Assembly (NCBI RefSeq): GCF_032248455.1
Contig: NZ_JAVTTP010000001.1
Coordinates: 1,296,001 to 1,360,000 of the forward strand
DNA: 64,000 bases
Direction: 5' to 3'
From: Pricia mediterranea
GTDB taxonomy: Bacteria > Bacteroidota > Bacteroidia > Flavobacteriales > Flavobacteriaceae
Under the pieces are notes generated by a model. That model did no database searches. It saw nothing but the letters and a program-made list of their open reading frames with translations, and had not been told where the DNA came from. Positions within the stretch are counted from its first letter, which is position 1. Every line of letters begins with the position of its first letter. The position numbers and the translations under genes were made by a program. This document shows, piece by piece, positions 25,954 through 34,663 of the stretch.

Positions 25954-26010
25954 GCACCAGTTCAACGCGGCTTTGACCATAAGACGTTAAGTATCGAATA
26001 GAATTGGTTT
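25954..26010. repeat. Degenerate direct repeat, right copy flanking parDE
   Basis: Starts CACCAGTTCAACGCGGCT and ends AAGTATCGAATAGAATTGG. It is the second copy of the unit at 25087-25144, in the same orientation, directly before the thyA promoter region. Confidence 0.55.
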
Positions 26011-26017
26011 ATATTTG
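26010..26017 (+). promoter_or_regulatory. Candidate -7 promoter element for thyA
   Basis: TATATTTG (TAnnTTTG), 75 nt upstream of thyA. It overlaps the end of the right direct repeat. Confidence 0.45.
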
Positions 26018-26091
26018 TTTTCTGGTACCGTCTCCAAAAACGCGGGGATTAGTTTGGCAAAAGAAAAAGGAATAAAACGAAGGATCTTACG

Positions 26092-26916
26092 ATGAAACAA
26101 TACCACACCCTATTACAACACGTTCTAGAAAACGGGAACCAAAAAGGCGATCGTACCGGTACGGGAACGCTTAGCGTATTTGGTTATCAGATGCGGTTCG
26201 ACCTGAGCGAAGGTTTTCCAATGGTGACGACGAAGAAATTGCATTTGAAGTCCATCGTACATGAGCTGCTGTGGTTTTTGAAAGGGGATACCAACATTGG
26301 CTACCTGCGGGAAAACGGCGTTCGTATCTGGAACGAGTGGGCCGATGAAAACGGGGATTTAGGTCCCGTGTACGGACACCAATGGCGCAATTGGAACGGC
26401 GATGAGATCGACCAGATCAAGGAAACGGTCGAATCCTTAAAAAATAATCCGAACAGCCGGCGGATGTTGGTCTCCGCCTGGAACCCCAGCGTGCTGCCGG
26501 ACACCTCGAAGTCCTTTTCCGAAAACGTAGCCAACGGAAAGGCCGCCCTGCCCCCCTGCCATGCTTTTTTTCAGTTCTATGTCGCCGATGGCAAGCTTTC
26601 CTGCCAGCTCTATCAGCGAAGCGCGGATATCTTTTTGGGCGTACCCTTCAACATCGCATCCTATGCCCTGTTTACTATGATGATGGCGCAAATCTGCGGC
26701 TACGAGGCGGGAGAATTTATCCATACTTTCGGTGATGCCCATATCTACAACAACCATATGGAGCAGGTTAAGCTACAATTAAGTCGGGAACCAAGGCCTC
26801 TCCCGAAGATGCACATCAACCCCGAAGTAAAGGATATTTTCAATTTTACCCTTGAAGATTTTACCCTGTCGGCCTACAACCCGCACCCTCGTATTAAAGG
26901 AGTTGTAGCGGTTTAA
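26092..26916 (+). CDS. thyA: Thymidylate synthase
   Basis: A 274-residue ThyA making dTMP from dUMP with methylene-tetrahydrofolate. Signatures: [24 protein letters not shown], the catalytic Cys in [30 protein letters not shown] and [12 protein letters not shown]. Its partner enzyme, dihydrofolate reductase, is encoded about 5 kb downstream at 31365. The ergothioneine gene egtB follows on the same strand. Confidence 0.97.
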   Translation: MKQYHTLLQHVLENGNQKGDRTGTGTLSVFGYQMRFDLSEGFPMVTTKKLHLKSIVHELLWFLKGDTNIGYLRENGVRIWNEWADENGDLGPVYGHQWRNWNGDEIDQIKETVESLKNNPNSRRMLVSAWNPSVLPDTSKSFSENVANGKAALPPCHAFFQFYVADGKLSCQLYQRSADIFLGVPFNIASYALFTMMMAQICGYEAGEFIHTFGDAHIYNNHMEQVKLQLSREPRPLPKMHINPEVKDIFNFTLEDFTLSAYNPHPRIKGVVAV

Positions 26917-27007
26917 TCCGTAAAATGGCAATTGCATCATTCTAAAACCGAATACAGCGCATGTGACGTTTGCAAGATTACTTATCTTTATGGGTAAACA
27001 GCATGCT

Positions 27008-28168
27008 ATGATTCTTACCGATTCCCTGTTGGATTTCTTCCTGACAACACGAAAACGTACTGAACAAATTTGTGAACCTCTCGAAATCGAGGACTACGTC
27101 GTGCAGCCCATCGTCGATGTCTCGCCCCCGAAATGGCACTTGGGACACTCCTCTTGGTTTTTTGAGGAGTTCATACTTAAACCGCACGGGAGGGACTATA
27201 AAATTTTCGACGCCGATTTTTCCTTCGTTTTCAATAGCTATTACGAAACGGTGGGCAAACGGGTGGTCCGCTCCGATCGGGGCAACTTATCCCGCCCGTC
27301 CGTAGAGAAAGTATATGCGTATCGCGACCATGTGACCCACGGTATCGAAAACCTGTTTTCCCAAAATCCAGATCCAGGGCTTTATGACATCCTCGAAATC
27401 GGTATCCACCATGAAAAACAGCATCAGGAGCTTCTGTTGACGGACATCAAGTATATTTTGGGAAACAATCCCCTGCTTCCGGTATATTCGGATGATTTTC
27501 AGGAACATCGTACCGAAACCCATCAGCAGGACTGGATTGCCATGGAGGAAGGCATTTATGAAATCGGACATGCCTCCGACGATTTTTGCTATGATAATGA
27601 GCTGGGTAGACATAAAGTGTACCTACAACCCTATGAAATAGCGAACAAATTGGTCACGAATTCGGATTATCTGGCCTTTATGGATGCAGGGGGATACCAA
27701 AAATTCGATCTCTGGCATGCGGAGGGATGGGACTGGGTGAACCAAAACGACATCTCCGCCCCGCTTTATTGGCACCAAATCGATGGGGAATGGCACCATT
27801 ATACGCTAAACGGCCTCCAAAAAATCAACGGGAACGCTCCGGTTACCCATATATCCTATTATGAAGCTTTTGCCTTCGCCCAATGGAAAGGATGCCGATT
27901 GCCCACCGAATTCGAATGGGAAGCGTCGCAGGAATTCTTTTCTTGGGGAAAACGGTGGGAATGGACCGAAAGCGCCTACCTCCCCTACCCCAACTATACC
28001 AAGGCAGATGGTGCCCTGGGCGAATACAACGGCAAGTTTATGGTCAACCAGAAAGTACTTCGTGGCGGTTCGGTGGCCACCGCGGAAAATCATACCCGAC
28101 CGACCTATCGCAATTTCTTCCAGACCGGCCTGCGATGGCAGTTCACCAGCCTACGATTGACCAAATAA
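27008..28168 (+). CDS. egtB: Ergothioneine biosynthesis sulfoxide synthase EgtB
   Basis: A protein of about 386 residues with a DinB-like N-terminal domain carrying the iron-ligand motifs HLGH (about residue 44) and HHEKQHQE (H-x3-H-x-E), and a C-terminal FGE/sulfatase-modifying-factor domain (CRLPTEFEWEA, KVLRGGSVAT, RPTYRNFF). EgtB joins a thiol (cysteine or gamma-glutamylcysteine) to trimethylhistidine. Start: the frame opens at GTG 26963 and also has ATG 26990; ATG 27008 (MILTDSLLDFF) matches the family best. No EgtA or EgtC is nearby, so direct use of cysteine is possible. egtD follows in the same direction. Confidence 0.92.
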   Translation: MILTDSLLDFFLTTRKRTEQICEPLEIEDYVVQPIVDVSPPKWHLGHSSWFFEEFILKPHGRDYKIFDADFSFVFNSYYETVGKRVVRSDRGNLSRPSVEKVYAYRDHVTHGIENLFSQNPDPGLYDILEIGIHHEKQHQELLLTDIKYILGNNPLLPVYSDDFQEHRTETHQQDWIAMEEGIYEIGHASDDFCYDNELGRHKVYLQPYEIANKLVTNSDYLAFMDAGGYQKFDLWHAEGWDWVNQNDISAPLYWHQIDGEWHHYTLNGLQKINGNAPVTHISYYEAFAFAQWKGCRLPTEFEWEASQEFFSWGKRWEWTESAYLPYPNYTKADGALGEYNGKFMVNQKVLRGGSVATAENHTRPTYRNFFQTGLRWQFTSLRLTK

Positions 28169-28238
28169 TCCTCTAAAACTTTGCTTTAGGTCCCGATTTA
28201 ATCCGGCACTACCGAAAAACTAGAGGCAAGCGAAACGG

Positions 28239-29246
28239 ATGGCAGTTTCACAAATCTCAATCCACTTCCAAAATATGCAAGAAACCATAGCGCGAGCACT
28301 TAAAACCCAGTTCGAAAAAGAGGTCTATGAAGGCTTGGCGGATTATCCGAAGCACTTGTCGTCGAAATATTTCTACGACGAAAAAGGGGATAAGCTGTTC
28401 CAACAGATCATGAACATGCCCGAGTACTATCTCACCGGCAAAGAGTTTGAAATACTGTCGGAACATACCGCTGAGATTGCGGAAGTATTCGCTCGGGGCG
28501 ACCAAGCCTTCAAATTGATCGAGCTGGGAGCGGGGGACGGTAAAAAAACCAAAATCCTGCTAAAATATTTATCCGAGCATAACTTCAGGTTCAAGTATCA
28601 GCCCATCGATATCAGCCAAAATGCACTTAACGGACTCGAAAAATCCCTCCGGACAGAATTGCCGAACCTGGATGTAGAGATCCGACAAGGGACCTATTTC
28701 GAAACCTTGGAAGAAATCAACACGGAAAACGGAACCAAAAAAGTCATTCTCTTTTTGGGTTCGAACATCGGCAATCTGTTGCATCCGCAAGCGGTGGAGT
28801 TTCTCAAAAGTGTCCAGCATCTTATGAATAAAGACGACCTGCTCTTCGTTGGTTTCGATATGAAAAAAAATCCTGCAGTCATTCTAGATGCCTACAATGA
28901 CCCGAATGGAATAACGGCCGCTTTCAATAAGAACATATTGGTCCGAATTAACCGTGAACTGGAAGGCAACTTTAATCTCAAGAAGTTCCGTCATTGGGAA
29001 ACCTACAATCCCGAGACCGGTACTGCAAGCAGTTTTTTGGTCGCGACGCAGCCACAGACAGTGGACATAAAAAAAATATCATTAACGGTCCATTTCAGGG
29101 CATGGGAAACTATCCATACCGAAATATCCCAAAAATACGATGCGGATACGATTACATGGCTGGCCGATAAATCGGGACTAGAGGTGGTGACCGCTTTCGG
29201 CGATGCGAACGACGACTACAAGGATTATGTGTTCAGAAGAAAATAG
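28239..29246 (+). CDS. egtD: Histidine N-alpha-methyltransferase EgtD
   Basis: A 335-residue SAM-dependent methyltransferase of the EgtD/DUF2260 type: KYFYDEKGDKLFQQI, MNMPEYYLTGKE, the SAM motif LIELGAGDGKKTKILL and FLGSNIGNL. It trimethylates histidine to hercynine, the EgtB substrate. An alternative ATG at 28275 (MQETIARALK) would shorten it by 12 residues and fits relatives slightly better. It follows egtB by 70 nt and is closed off by a terminator hairpin shared with the converging CBM48 gene. Confidence 0.93.
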   Translation: MAVSQISIHFQNMQETIARALKTQFEKEVYEGLADYPKHLSSKYFYDEKGDKLFQQIMNMPEYYLTGKEFEILSEHTAEIAEVFARGDQAFKLIELGAGDGKKTKILLKYLSEHNFRFKYQPIDISQNALNGLEKSLRTELPNLDVEIRQGTYFETLEEINTENGTKKVILFLGSNIGNLLHPQAVEFLKSVQHLMNKDDLLFVGFDMKKNPAVILDAYNDPNGITAAFNKNILVRINRELEGNFNLKKFRHWETYNPETGTASSFLVATQPQTVDIKKISLTVHFRAWETIHTEISQKYDADTITWLADKSGLEVVTAFGDANDDYKDYVFRRK

Positions 29247-29273
29247 AGGGATTTTATAGTAGGGTCCGGCAAA

Positions 29274-29311
29274 TAAAAAAAAGCCGAAACGTTCAGAACG
29301 CTCCGGCTTTC
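29274..29311 (-). terminator. Terminator between egtD and the CBM48 gene
   Basis: AAAGCCGGAGCGT-loop-ACGTTTCGGCTT followed by a T8 tract on the minus strand. On the plus strand the same stem is followed by a T-rich stretch, so it may stop both converging genes. Confidence 0.8.
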
Positions 29312-29330
29312 ATCTTTTTATCATGGTCGA

Positions 29331-29630
29331 TTAGACCTCCAATACCGCGTTTTCGGCACCGGCATAATCGTTCCACTGGTAACGATCGGCCTCTGGCTCA
29401 TTGACATAATCACCATCGATGATGTACTTAAACTCGTAAGAGTTCTCCTTTGGAAGTGCAAGGGTACCCTTGAAACTTCCGTTTTTCAATTTTTTCAAGG
29501 CACTGGCCTCGGTAGCTTTCCAATTGTTGAAGTCGCCTACGACGGCTACTTTTTTAGCGTCTTCGGCTGGTACGGTAAAAGTAACCTTACAAACCGGTTT
29601 AGTTTTGAGATACTGTTTTGAAATTGCCAT
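29331..29630 (-). CDS. Stand-alone glycogen-binding (CBM48/isoamylase early-set) protein
   Basis: A 99-residue protein consisting of a single CBM48-like domain: VAVVGDFNNWKA (residues about 29-40), KNGSFKGTLAL and the YEFKYIIDG motif. These are the hallmarks of AMPK-beta/isoamylase E-set domains that bind alpha-glucans. There is no catalytic domain or signal peptide, so it probably binds glycogen or a protein partner. It has a good Bacteroidetes promoter upstream. Confidence 0.85.
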   Translation of the reverse strand: MAISKQYLKTKPVCKVTFTVPAEDAKKVAVVGDFNNWKATEASALKKLKNGSFKGTLALPKENSYEFKYIIDGDYVNEPEADRYQWNDYAGAENAVLEV

Positions 29631-29679
29631 TTTTAAATTATATTTGAATTATTAGTTAGTGACACATTCTATTTTGGCG

Positions 29680-29711
29680 CAAAAGTAATATATTAAAGTG
29701 CTCATTGCCAA
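29680..29711 (-). promoter_or_regulatory. Promoter of the CBM48 gene
   Basis: On the minus strand TTG (29709-29711), 21 bp, then TACTTTTG (29680-29687). Both Bacteroidetes elements are at a suitable spacing, about 50 nt before the ATG. Confidence 0.6.
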
Positions 29712-29804
29712 CCATTAAGATATTTTTATCAATTTCGTATTTTATTTTGCTGCAATTGGTTTTCTCTCAGGAAACTAGCAAACAAATTTAGTTTTAACGA
29801 AAAT

Positions 29805-30893
29805 CTATCCCCCTGTCTTTAAGATTTTTACAATCGTATCGATATCTTTTTCCGTATTGTACAAATGAAAACTGAGTCGAATTCCCCCTCCGCGCTTTGA
29901 GCAGATCACTCCATTATCGCTCAACCTTTGATATAGCTTATCTTTTCCCGCAACATTAAAAATAGTGCTGTGCGATTTGCGGGCAATCGTAGTCCCGTCC
30001 AACAATCCTAGTCCTCCAAACTCCTTTTTTGCCTTTTTCGATAGCCGTTCTAGATGGACTTCTATTTTCGACTTTCCCAAAGCCTGGAGGTATTCCAAAG
30101 CAAATTTTAGGCTTCCGAAGTTCAGCGTATCCAAATGCCCCGGTTCCAAATGTCTGGCAAAGGGGATATCGTCCGGCCTGTTCAAGTTACCACCAGCGGA
30201 ATTAAATCCCGCGGTCTTCAACGAAAACCTTTTCTTTACCTCATCCTGAAATAGAAAAAATCCGTTCCCAAAGCCGCCAAGCAACCATTTGTAGCTACTG
30301 GCACCAAGTACATCTATGCCGGAATCTCCGAAATTAAAATCCGTCGTACCGCAGAATTGGGTGCCATCGGCGATGATGATCAGATCGGGGTACTCTTTCT
30401 TCAAGGATTTAAGGAAATCCATATCTATTTTGATTCCGTCGATCCACTGCACCAAACTCAAGACAAGAACGGAGACTCTATCCATTTTGACCTTTTCTAG
30501 GATGTTGTCTTCCAAGTTGGCATCCAAAGCGGCGTATGAAATTTCGAAATCGCGGTTTTCGAAGGGCCAATTTACGGAAGGATAATCGTTGCGAACCAAC
30601 AGTATTTTAGAGTCGGGAGCCAAACCTTCGATAAGCATATTCAGGCCCAACGAGAAATTCGGAACCAAGGCGGTATTTTCCGTTTTGGCACCAAAGTAAT
30701 CCGCGACCGTTTTCCGTACCTTGGGGATGTCGTCTTGCATCGCCTTGATTTTCATTAGGCTACCACCGTTCGAATAATCGCGATCGTGCTGTTGGCGCCA
30801 TCTTCGCAAGCTATCGCTGAGCAATCCGGCAGCGGCCGTATCCGCGTAAATATAATTTTTGAAGACCGAGAACTGTTTCTTGGTATTTTCCAT
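29805..30893 (-). CDS. Aminotransferase class V-fold PLP enzyme (possible EgtE-like)
   Basis: A 362-residue PLP enzyme of the cysteine-desulfurase-like fold: SLGLNMLIEGLAP, ADGTQFCGTTDF (the Asp contacts the PLP ring) and the Schiff-base lysine in LGASSYKWLLGG. It resembles selenocysteine-lyase/isopenicillin-epimerase-like members rather than housekeeping IscS; no C-terminal desulfurase Cys loop is evident. EgtE, the C-S lyase that finishes ergothioneine synthesis, belongs to this fold, and egtB/egtD are next door on the opposite strand, so it is a reasonable EgtE candidate by inference only. Confidence 0.75.
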   Translation of the reverse strand: MENTKKQFSVFKNYIYADTAAAGLLSDSLRRWRQQHDRDYSNGGSLMKIKAMQDDIPKVRKTVADYFGAKTENTALVPNFSLGLNMLIEGLAPDSKILLVRNDYPSVNWPFENRDFEISYAALDANLEDNILEKVKMDRVSVLVLSLVQWIDGIKIDMDFLKSLKKEYPDLIIIADGTQFCGTTDFNFGDSGIDVLGASSYKWLLGGFGNGFFLFQDEVKKRFSLKTAGFNSAGGNLNRPDDIPFARHLEPGHLDTLNFGSLKFALEYLQALGKSKIEVHLERLSKKAKKEFGGLGLLDGTTIARKSHSTIFNVAGKDKLYQRLSDNGVICSKRGGGIRLSFHLYNTEKDIDTIVKILKTGG

Positions 30894-30922
30894 AGTATCG
30901 ATGACGTGTTCGTTAATTGCCC

Positions 30923-30930
30923 TATCTTTG
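30923..30930 (+). promoter_or_regulatory. Candidate -7 promoter element for the 2TM protein and folA
   Basis: TATCTTTG (TAnnTTTG), 49 nt upstream of the 2TM gene. Confidence 0.45.
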
Positions 30931-30978
30931 TATAAAGCGGGTAATAAAGATTTTGCGATCGTTTAAAGGCATTACAGC

Positions 30979-31368
30979 ATGTTCACGAAAAATAAGAAAA
31001 AAAACGAACTCGATCTCGAACAGCATGAGCTGCTCGAGAACGCCCAAATACGGATTAGGCAAAAGAAGCGGCTCTACGTTCATTTTGTAGTCTTTTTGAT
31101 CGGCAGTGTGTTTATGCTCTTTATCAATAAAATCTTGAATTATTGGGAAATCTATGATTGGTCTGTCTGGGCTATTATCGGGTGGGCTTTTCTTATCGTG
31201 ATTCATACCATTAATGTATTCGTAATCCAGAAATTCTTGGGACAGCCCTGGGAACGCAGGCAACGTGAGAAACTGGTCAGGAAACAAAAGCAGCGTATCG
31301 CGGAACTTCAAAAAGAAATCGAGACCGATTTTCCACTGTCGAAAGTAAATAAGAAAATCGAGCCATGA
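30979..31368 (+). CDS. 2TM domain-containing membrane protein
   Basis: A 129-residue protein with two hydrophobic helices (about residues 34-52 and 62-82), separated by a short Trp-rich turn (YWEIYDWSVW) and flanked by basic/charged ends; the tail is a KR-rich coiled coil. This fits the Bacteroidetes 2TM family. The function is unknown. Its stop overlaps the folA start (ATGA), so it is translationally coupled to folA. Confidence 0.75.
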   Translation: MFTKNKKKNELDLEQHELLENAQIRIRQKKRLYVHFVVFLIGSVFMLFINKILNYWEIYDWSVWAIIGWAFLIVIHTINVFVIQKFLGQPWERRQREKLVRKQKQRIAELQKEIETDFPLSKVNKKIEP

Positions 31369-31862
31369 ACGAAATTTGTATGATAGCCGCCGCAGGGGAA
31401 AACAATGCGCTGGCCAAAGACGGGGATCTGCCTTGGCATCTGCCCGACGATTTTAAGCGTTTTAAAAAATTGACCTCGGGCCACAAAATTATTATGGGCC
31501 GTAAGACTTTTGAGACCTTCGACCGGCCCCTCCCCAACAGAGAACACATTATCGTAACCCGCGATACCACTTATACCGTCACTTGTAAAGACTGTACCGT
31601 AGTACATTCGATGGAAGAAGCGATGGATTTTGTAAAATCGGACGCGTTATCATTTATCATCGGAGGTGGCGAAATCTACAGACAGGGCGAACGCTTCGCC
31701 GATACCATCGAGCTGACCCGGGTACATCACATTTTTGAAGGCGCGGATACCTTCTTTCCAGAAATCGATGAAACGGTGTGGGCGTTGACGGCAGAGGAAT
31801 TCCATCCTAAAGATGACAGGCACAACTTTTCTTTTTCCTATTTAAGGTACAGAAGGAGATAG
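31365..31862 (+). CDS. folA: Dihydrofolate reductase
   Basis: A 165-residue DHFR: MIAAAGENNALAKDGDLPW with the substrate-binding LPWHLPDDFKRFK, GRKTFETF and FIIGGGEIYRQ (NADPH site). It regenerates tetrahydrofolate, the cofactor consumed by ThyA about 4 kb upstream. It overlaps the 2TM gene by 4 nt. Confidence 0.96.
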   Translation: MNEICMIAAAGENNALAKDGDLPWHLPDDFKRFKKLTSGHKIIMGRKTFETFDRPLPNREHIIVTRDTTYTVTCKDCTVVHSMEEAMDFVKSDALSFIIGGGEIYRQGERFADTIELTRVHHIFEGADTFFPEIDETVWALTAEEFHPKDDRHNFSFSYLRYRRR

Positions 31863-32037
31863 AGCGTTTCAATGCTTACCTCTAAGTCCCAAAGATGACA
31901 TAAGACCGTACGACCTAGAACGCAAGACTGCTGATTTTTTCATAAAATTGGCCGCTTTTTCAAGAACTCTAAGTCCTTTCCTAAGCCTTACGATCCTACC
32001 TCGGAATTAGCCTTAGAAACGCGAAGAGCATAAAATT

Positions 32038-32826
32038 TCAAAAATCCAATTGCCGGACACCATACGACACCGCGACATCCTTTAGCACATCGTTCAACAC
32101 CTTGGCATCGACGTTGGTAAAGAATTGATACTGTGCGAGCCTTTCCGAGGGATTCAACCAACCTTTGCCCTCCAGAACCGCTTTTGTCTGTCGCGCCACA
32201 GCCTCCCCCGAGTCAATGATGGTGACGTGCTCGGGAAGCAGCTCCTCTAAAACCGGGATCAAATAGGGATAGTGGGTACAGCCCAACACCAAAAAGTCAA
32301 TATGTTCATCTAACATGGGCTTCAGATAGATTCGTAGCAAACTTCGGACTTCTTTCGAATCAATTTTTCCCTGTTCGATAAGCGGTACCAGTCCCACTCC
32401 CTCACGTTCGATAACTTTGATACCTTTGGCGTGAATTTCGGAAGTACTGTGAAAAAGCCTGCTCGACAAGGTGCCCCTTGTCGCTAGGATACCGATGGAT
32501 TTCGACTGGGACTGCAACGCTGCCGGTTTGATGGCAGGCTCTATCCCTATCATGGGTACGTGATACCGTTCTCGCAAATAGGCAATAGCATTTGTGGTGG
32601 CCGTATTGCAGGCTACCACGATAAGTTTACATCCCTTATCCAGTAAGAACTGGGTATTCTTAAGGCTTAACTGAATGATCTGCTCGGAAGATTTTTCTCC
32701 GTAGGGAGCATTCTTGCTATCCGCCAGATAGATGGTATCCTCATGGGGAAGCACTTTTTGTATTGCCTTCCAAATTGAGGTACCGCCAATGCCGGAATCA
32801 AAAATGCCTATAGGCTTGTTGTGCAT
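32038..32826 (-). CDS. murI: Glutamate racemase
   Basis: MurI of about 262 residues, giving D-glutamate for peptidoglycan. Motifs: IGIFDSGIGG at the N-terminus, the two catalytic cysteines in VVACNTATTNA and LVLGCTHYPYL, and GVGLVPLIE. The frame continues to GTG 32850, with ATG at 32844 too; ATG 32826 (MHNKPIGIFD) is chosen because conservation begins there. It follows the PafA-type phosphatase by about 30 nt and may share its transcript. Confidence 0.95.
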   Translation of the reverse strand: MHNKPIGIFDSGIGGTSIWKAIQKVLPHEDTIYLADSKNAPYGEKSSEQIIQLSLKNTQFLLDKGCKLIVVACNTATTNAIAYLRERYHVPMIGIEPAIKPAALQSQSKSIGILATRGTLSSRLFHSTSEIHAKGIKVIEREGVGLVPLIEQGKIDSKEVRSLLRIYLKPMLDEHIDFLVLGCTHYPYLIPVLEELLPEHVTIIDSGEAVARQTKAVLEGKGWLNPSERLAQYQFFTNVDAKVLNDVLKDVAVSYGVRQLDF

Positions 32827-32857
32827 GCTATCACTACCACCCATTCCCACTGGAACC

Positions 32858-34525
32858 TTACTTGTGATCTAATACCTCAAATATGGGACTTCCCGTCGTT
32901 CCGCTGGGAAAAGCAATGCCCAACAGAGATGCCATTGTGGCCGCGATATCCGGAATTTCCGTCCGCACCACAGTACTGCCCTTTCGTATTCCCTTTCCAT
33001 AGAACAACAGCGGCGTATGGGTGTCGTAAATATAGGGCGAACCATGGGTAGAACCGGTTTTTGAGTAAGATGCATGATCCGGACTCACAACGACCATCAC
33101 ATCCCCGGAACGTTTTTGATTGTAACCGTTCTGTATGATATGCGGTATGCCCTCGGTGTATTCATTCTTCCACATTTGGTCCGCGGTATATACCCTCTCG
33201 ATGCCATCGTAATGCAGTATCTCGGCGGCGATGGCCTCTTGCGCCTCGACAGGGGACATATTGGAATTCTTAACAATTTCCGGGTCCAGAAAGTATTGAT
33301 AGTTCGAAAAGCTTTTGACGACGTCCGTGGTTCCGAAAGTATCTTTCAAAAATTGCTCGAATTTACCTTTCGAAGCCTCCCAGTCTAAGTAACCTGCTTT
33401 GATTTTTTGATCCATCAAATAAGCGGGAACCTCGATAGCCGCGTGATCGGCACTCAAGAACACGGTGTACTCGCCTTTGCCCACCTTTTTATCCAAGGCG
33501 TCGAAAAGTCGGGCCAGATCTTCGTCCAATCGCATGTACACGTCCTGTACCTCTTTGGAGTTTACGCCAAATCTATGCCCCACGTAGTCGGTACTGGAGA
33601 AACTGACGGCCAAAAAATCGGTATCATCGTCCGTTCCCAAATCTTCTTTTTCCAAGGCCTCAATAGCGAAGTCGGCCGTCAAACTGTTTCCGTACGGGGT
33701 CGCCTTGATCATCTCGTACTGCCCATTGTCGTCCCAGAGTTTGGGAAGATCATGTGGAAATTCCGAACTTTCCTCTCCCTTAAAAAGACCCTCGTATTTA
33801 TTTTTATCGGTACCGCTTTCCAGATATGAATCTACCGGTTTTAAAGTCGTCCAAGGTTTCTTATATTTTTCTGCCGCATCCGAGGTATTGAAATCCTCGA
33901 CCCATTGGGGCAGCTCGGACATGTAAAAAGAACTGGTGATGAACTTGCCTTCATCCCTGCCTTGAAACCAGTAGGCAGCATTTGCGGTGTATCCGCCAGG
34001 AAGTACAGCGCCCCTATCCTTCATGGCTACGGCAATGGTCTTGCCCCGCATCTGGGTCGATAGGCGCAATTGATCGGTAATGGTCGTGGTCTCCAATCGG
34101 TGCGGTGACATCTGTCCGGCATCCGAATCGGTTCCTACCGAGCTATAGCTATCGTCACCGGCGCAATACACGTCGGTATCAGCGGCTTTGTCGTACCAGT
34201 TGTTGCCAAGAATGCCGTGGGTTGCCGGGGTAGTGCCCGTATAAACCGAGGCATGCCCGGGCCCTGTACTGGTGGGGGCATAGTTAAAATGATGATTTTT
34301 ACAGTTGAACCCGTCGTCTACCAGGCGCTTGAAACCGCCTTCACCGAAACGCTTGTAAAAGCGGGGGATGTAGTCGTAGCGCATTTGGTCGACAATAATG
34401 CCCACGACCAATTTGGGCGATGTTTTCAGATGCGCGTCATCTTCGTTGGATTGTGCCGTACCCATAGCGGGCGCAAAAGCGACAAATAGCATTGTCGATA
34501 GCAGGGTAACCAGGTTTTTGGTCAT
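32858..34525 (-). CDS. PafA-type alkaline phosphatase family protein
   Basis: About 555 residues from ATG 34525. A signal peptide (MTKNLVTLLSTMLFVAFAPA) points to the periplasm. The phosphatase core is visible: VVGIIVDQMRYD (metal ligand Asp), the nucleophile Thr in APTSTGPGHASVYTG, FLSADHAAIEVP, and VVSPDHASY with the last His. PafA enzymes release phosphate from a broad range of phosphomonoesters. An upstream TTG (34576) extends the frame but adds nothing conserved. murI follows directly. Confidence 0.88.
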   Translation of the reverse strand: MTKNLVTLLSTMLFVAFAPAMGTAQSNEDDAHLKTSPKLVVGIIVDQMRYDYIPRFYKRFGEGGFKRLVDDGFNCKNHHFNYAPTSTGPGHASVYTGTTPATHGILGNNWYDKAADTDVYCAGDDSYSSVGTDSDAGQMSPHRLETTTITDQLRLSTQMRGKTIAVAMKDRGAVLPGGYTANAAYWFQGRDEGKFITSSFYMSELPQWVEDFNTSDAAEKYKKPWTTLKPVDSYLESGTDKNKYEGLFKGEESSEFPHDLPKLWDDNGQYEMIKATPYGNSLTADFAIEALEKEDLGTDDDTDFLAVSFSSTDYVGHRFGVNSKEVQDVYMRLDEDLARLFDALDKKVGKGEYTVFLSADHAAIEVPAYLMDQKIKAGYLDWEASKGKFEQFLKDTFGTTDVVKSFSNYQYFLDPEIVKNSNMSPVEAQEAIAAEILHYDGIERVYTADQMWKNEYTEGIPHIIQNGYNQKRSGDVMVVVSPDHASYSKTGSTHGSPYIYDTHTPLLFYGKGIRKGSTVVRTEIPDIAATMASLLGIAFPSGTTGSPIFEVLDHK

Positions 34526-34573
34526 GGTGGATATGTTTTTGATGGTGTTAACCAGTTTGGATTTCGTAAGAAA

Positions 34574-34581
34574 CAAATGTA
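34574..34581 (-). promoter_or_regulatory. Candidate -7 promoter element for the PafA-type gene and murI
   Basis: TACATTTG on the minus strand (TAnnTTTG), about 50 nt before the ATG at 34525. No clear -33. Confidence 0.4.
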
Positions 34582-34663
34582 ACCAAATTCTTCCTTAAAA
34601 GTTAAGGTGCAATCCGCCAAATCGTTTGCTTATTGCTATTTTTACGCCAAGAAACCAATCTAC

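Noticed and set aside
25087..26010. Integron attC sites around parDE
   Set aside because: Some TTCAAC and GTTAAG core-like strings occur, but spacing is far too short, the copies differ, and no integrase is in the window.
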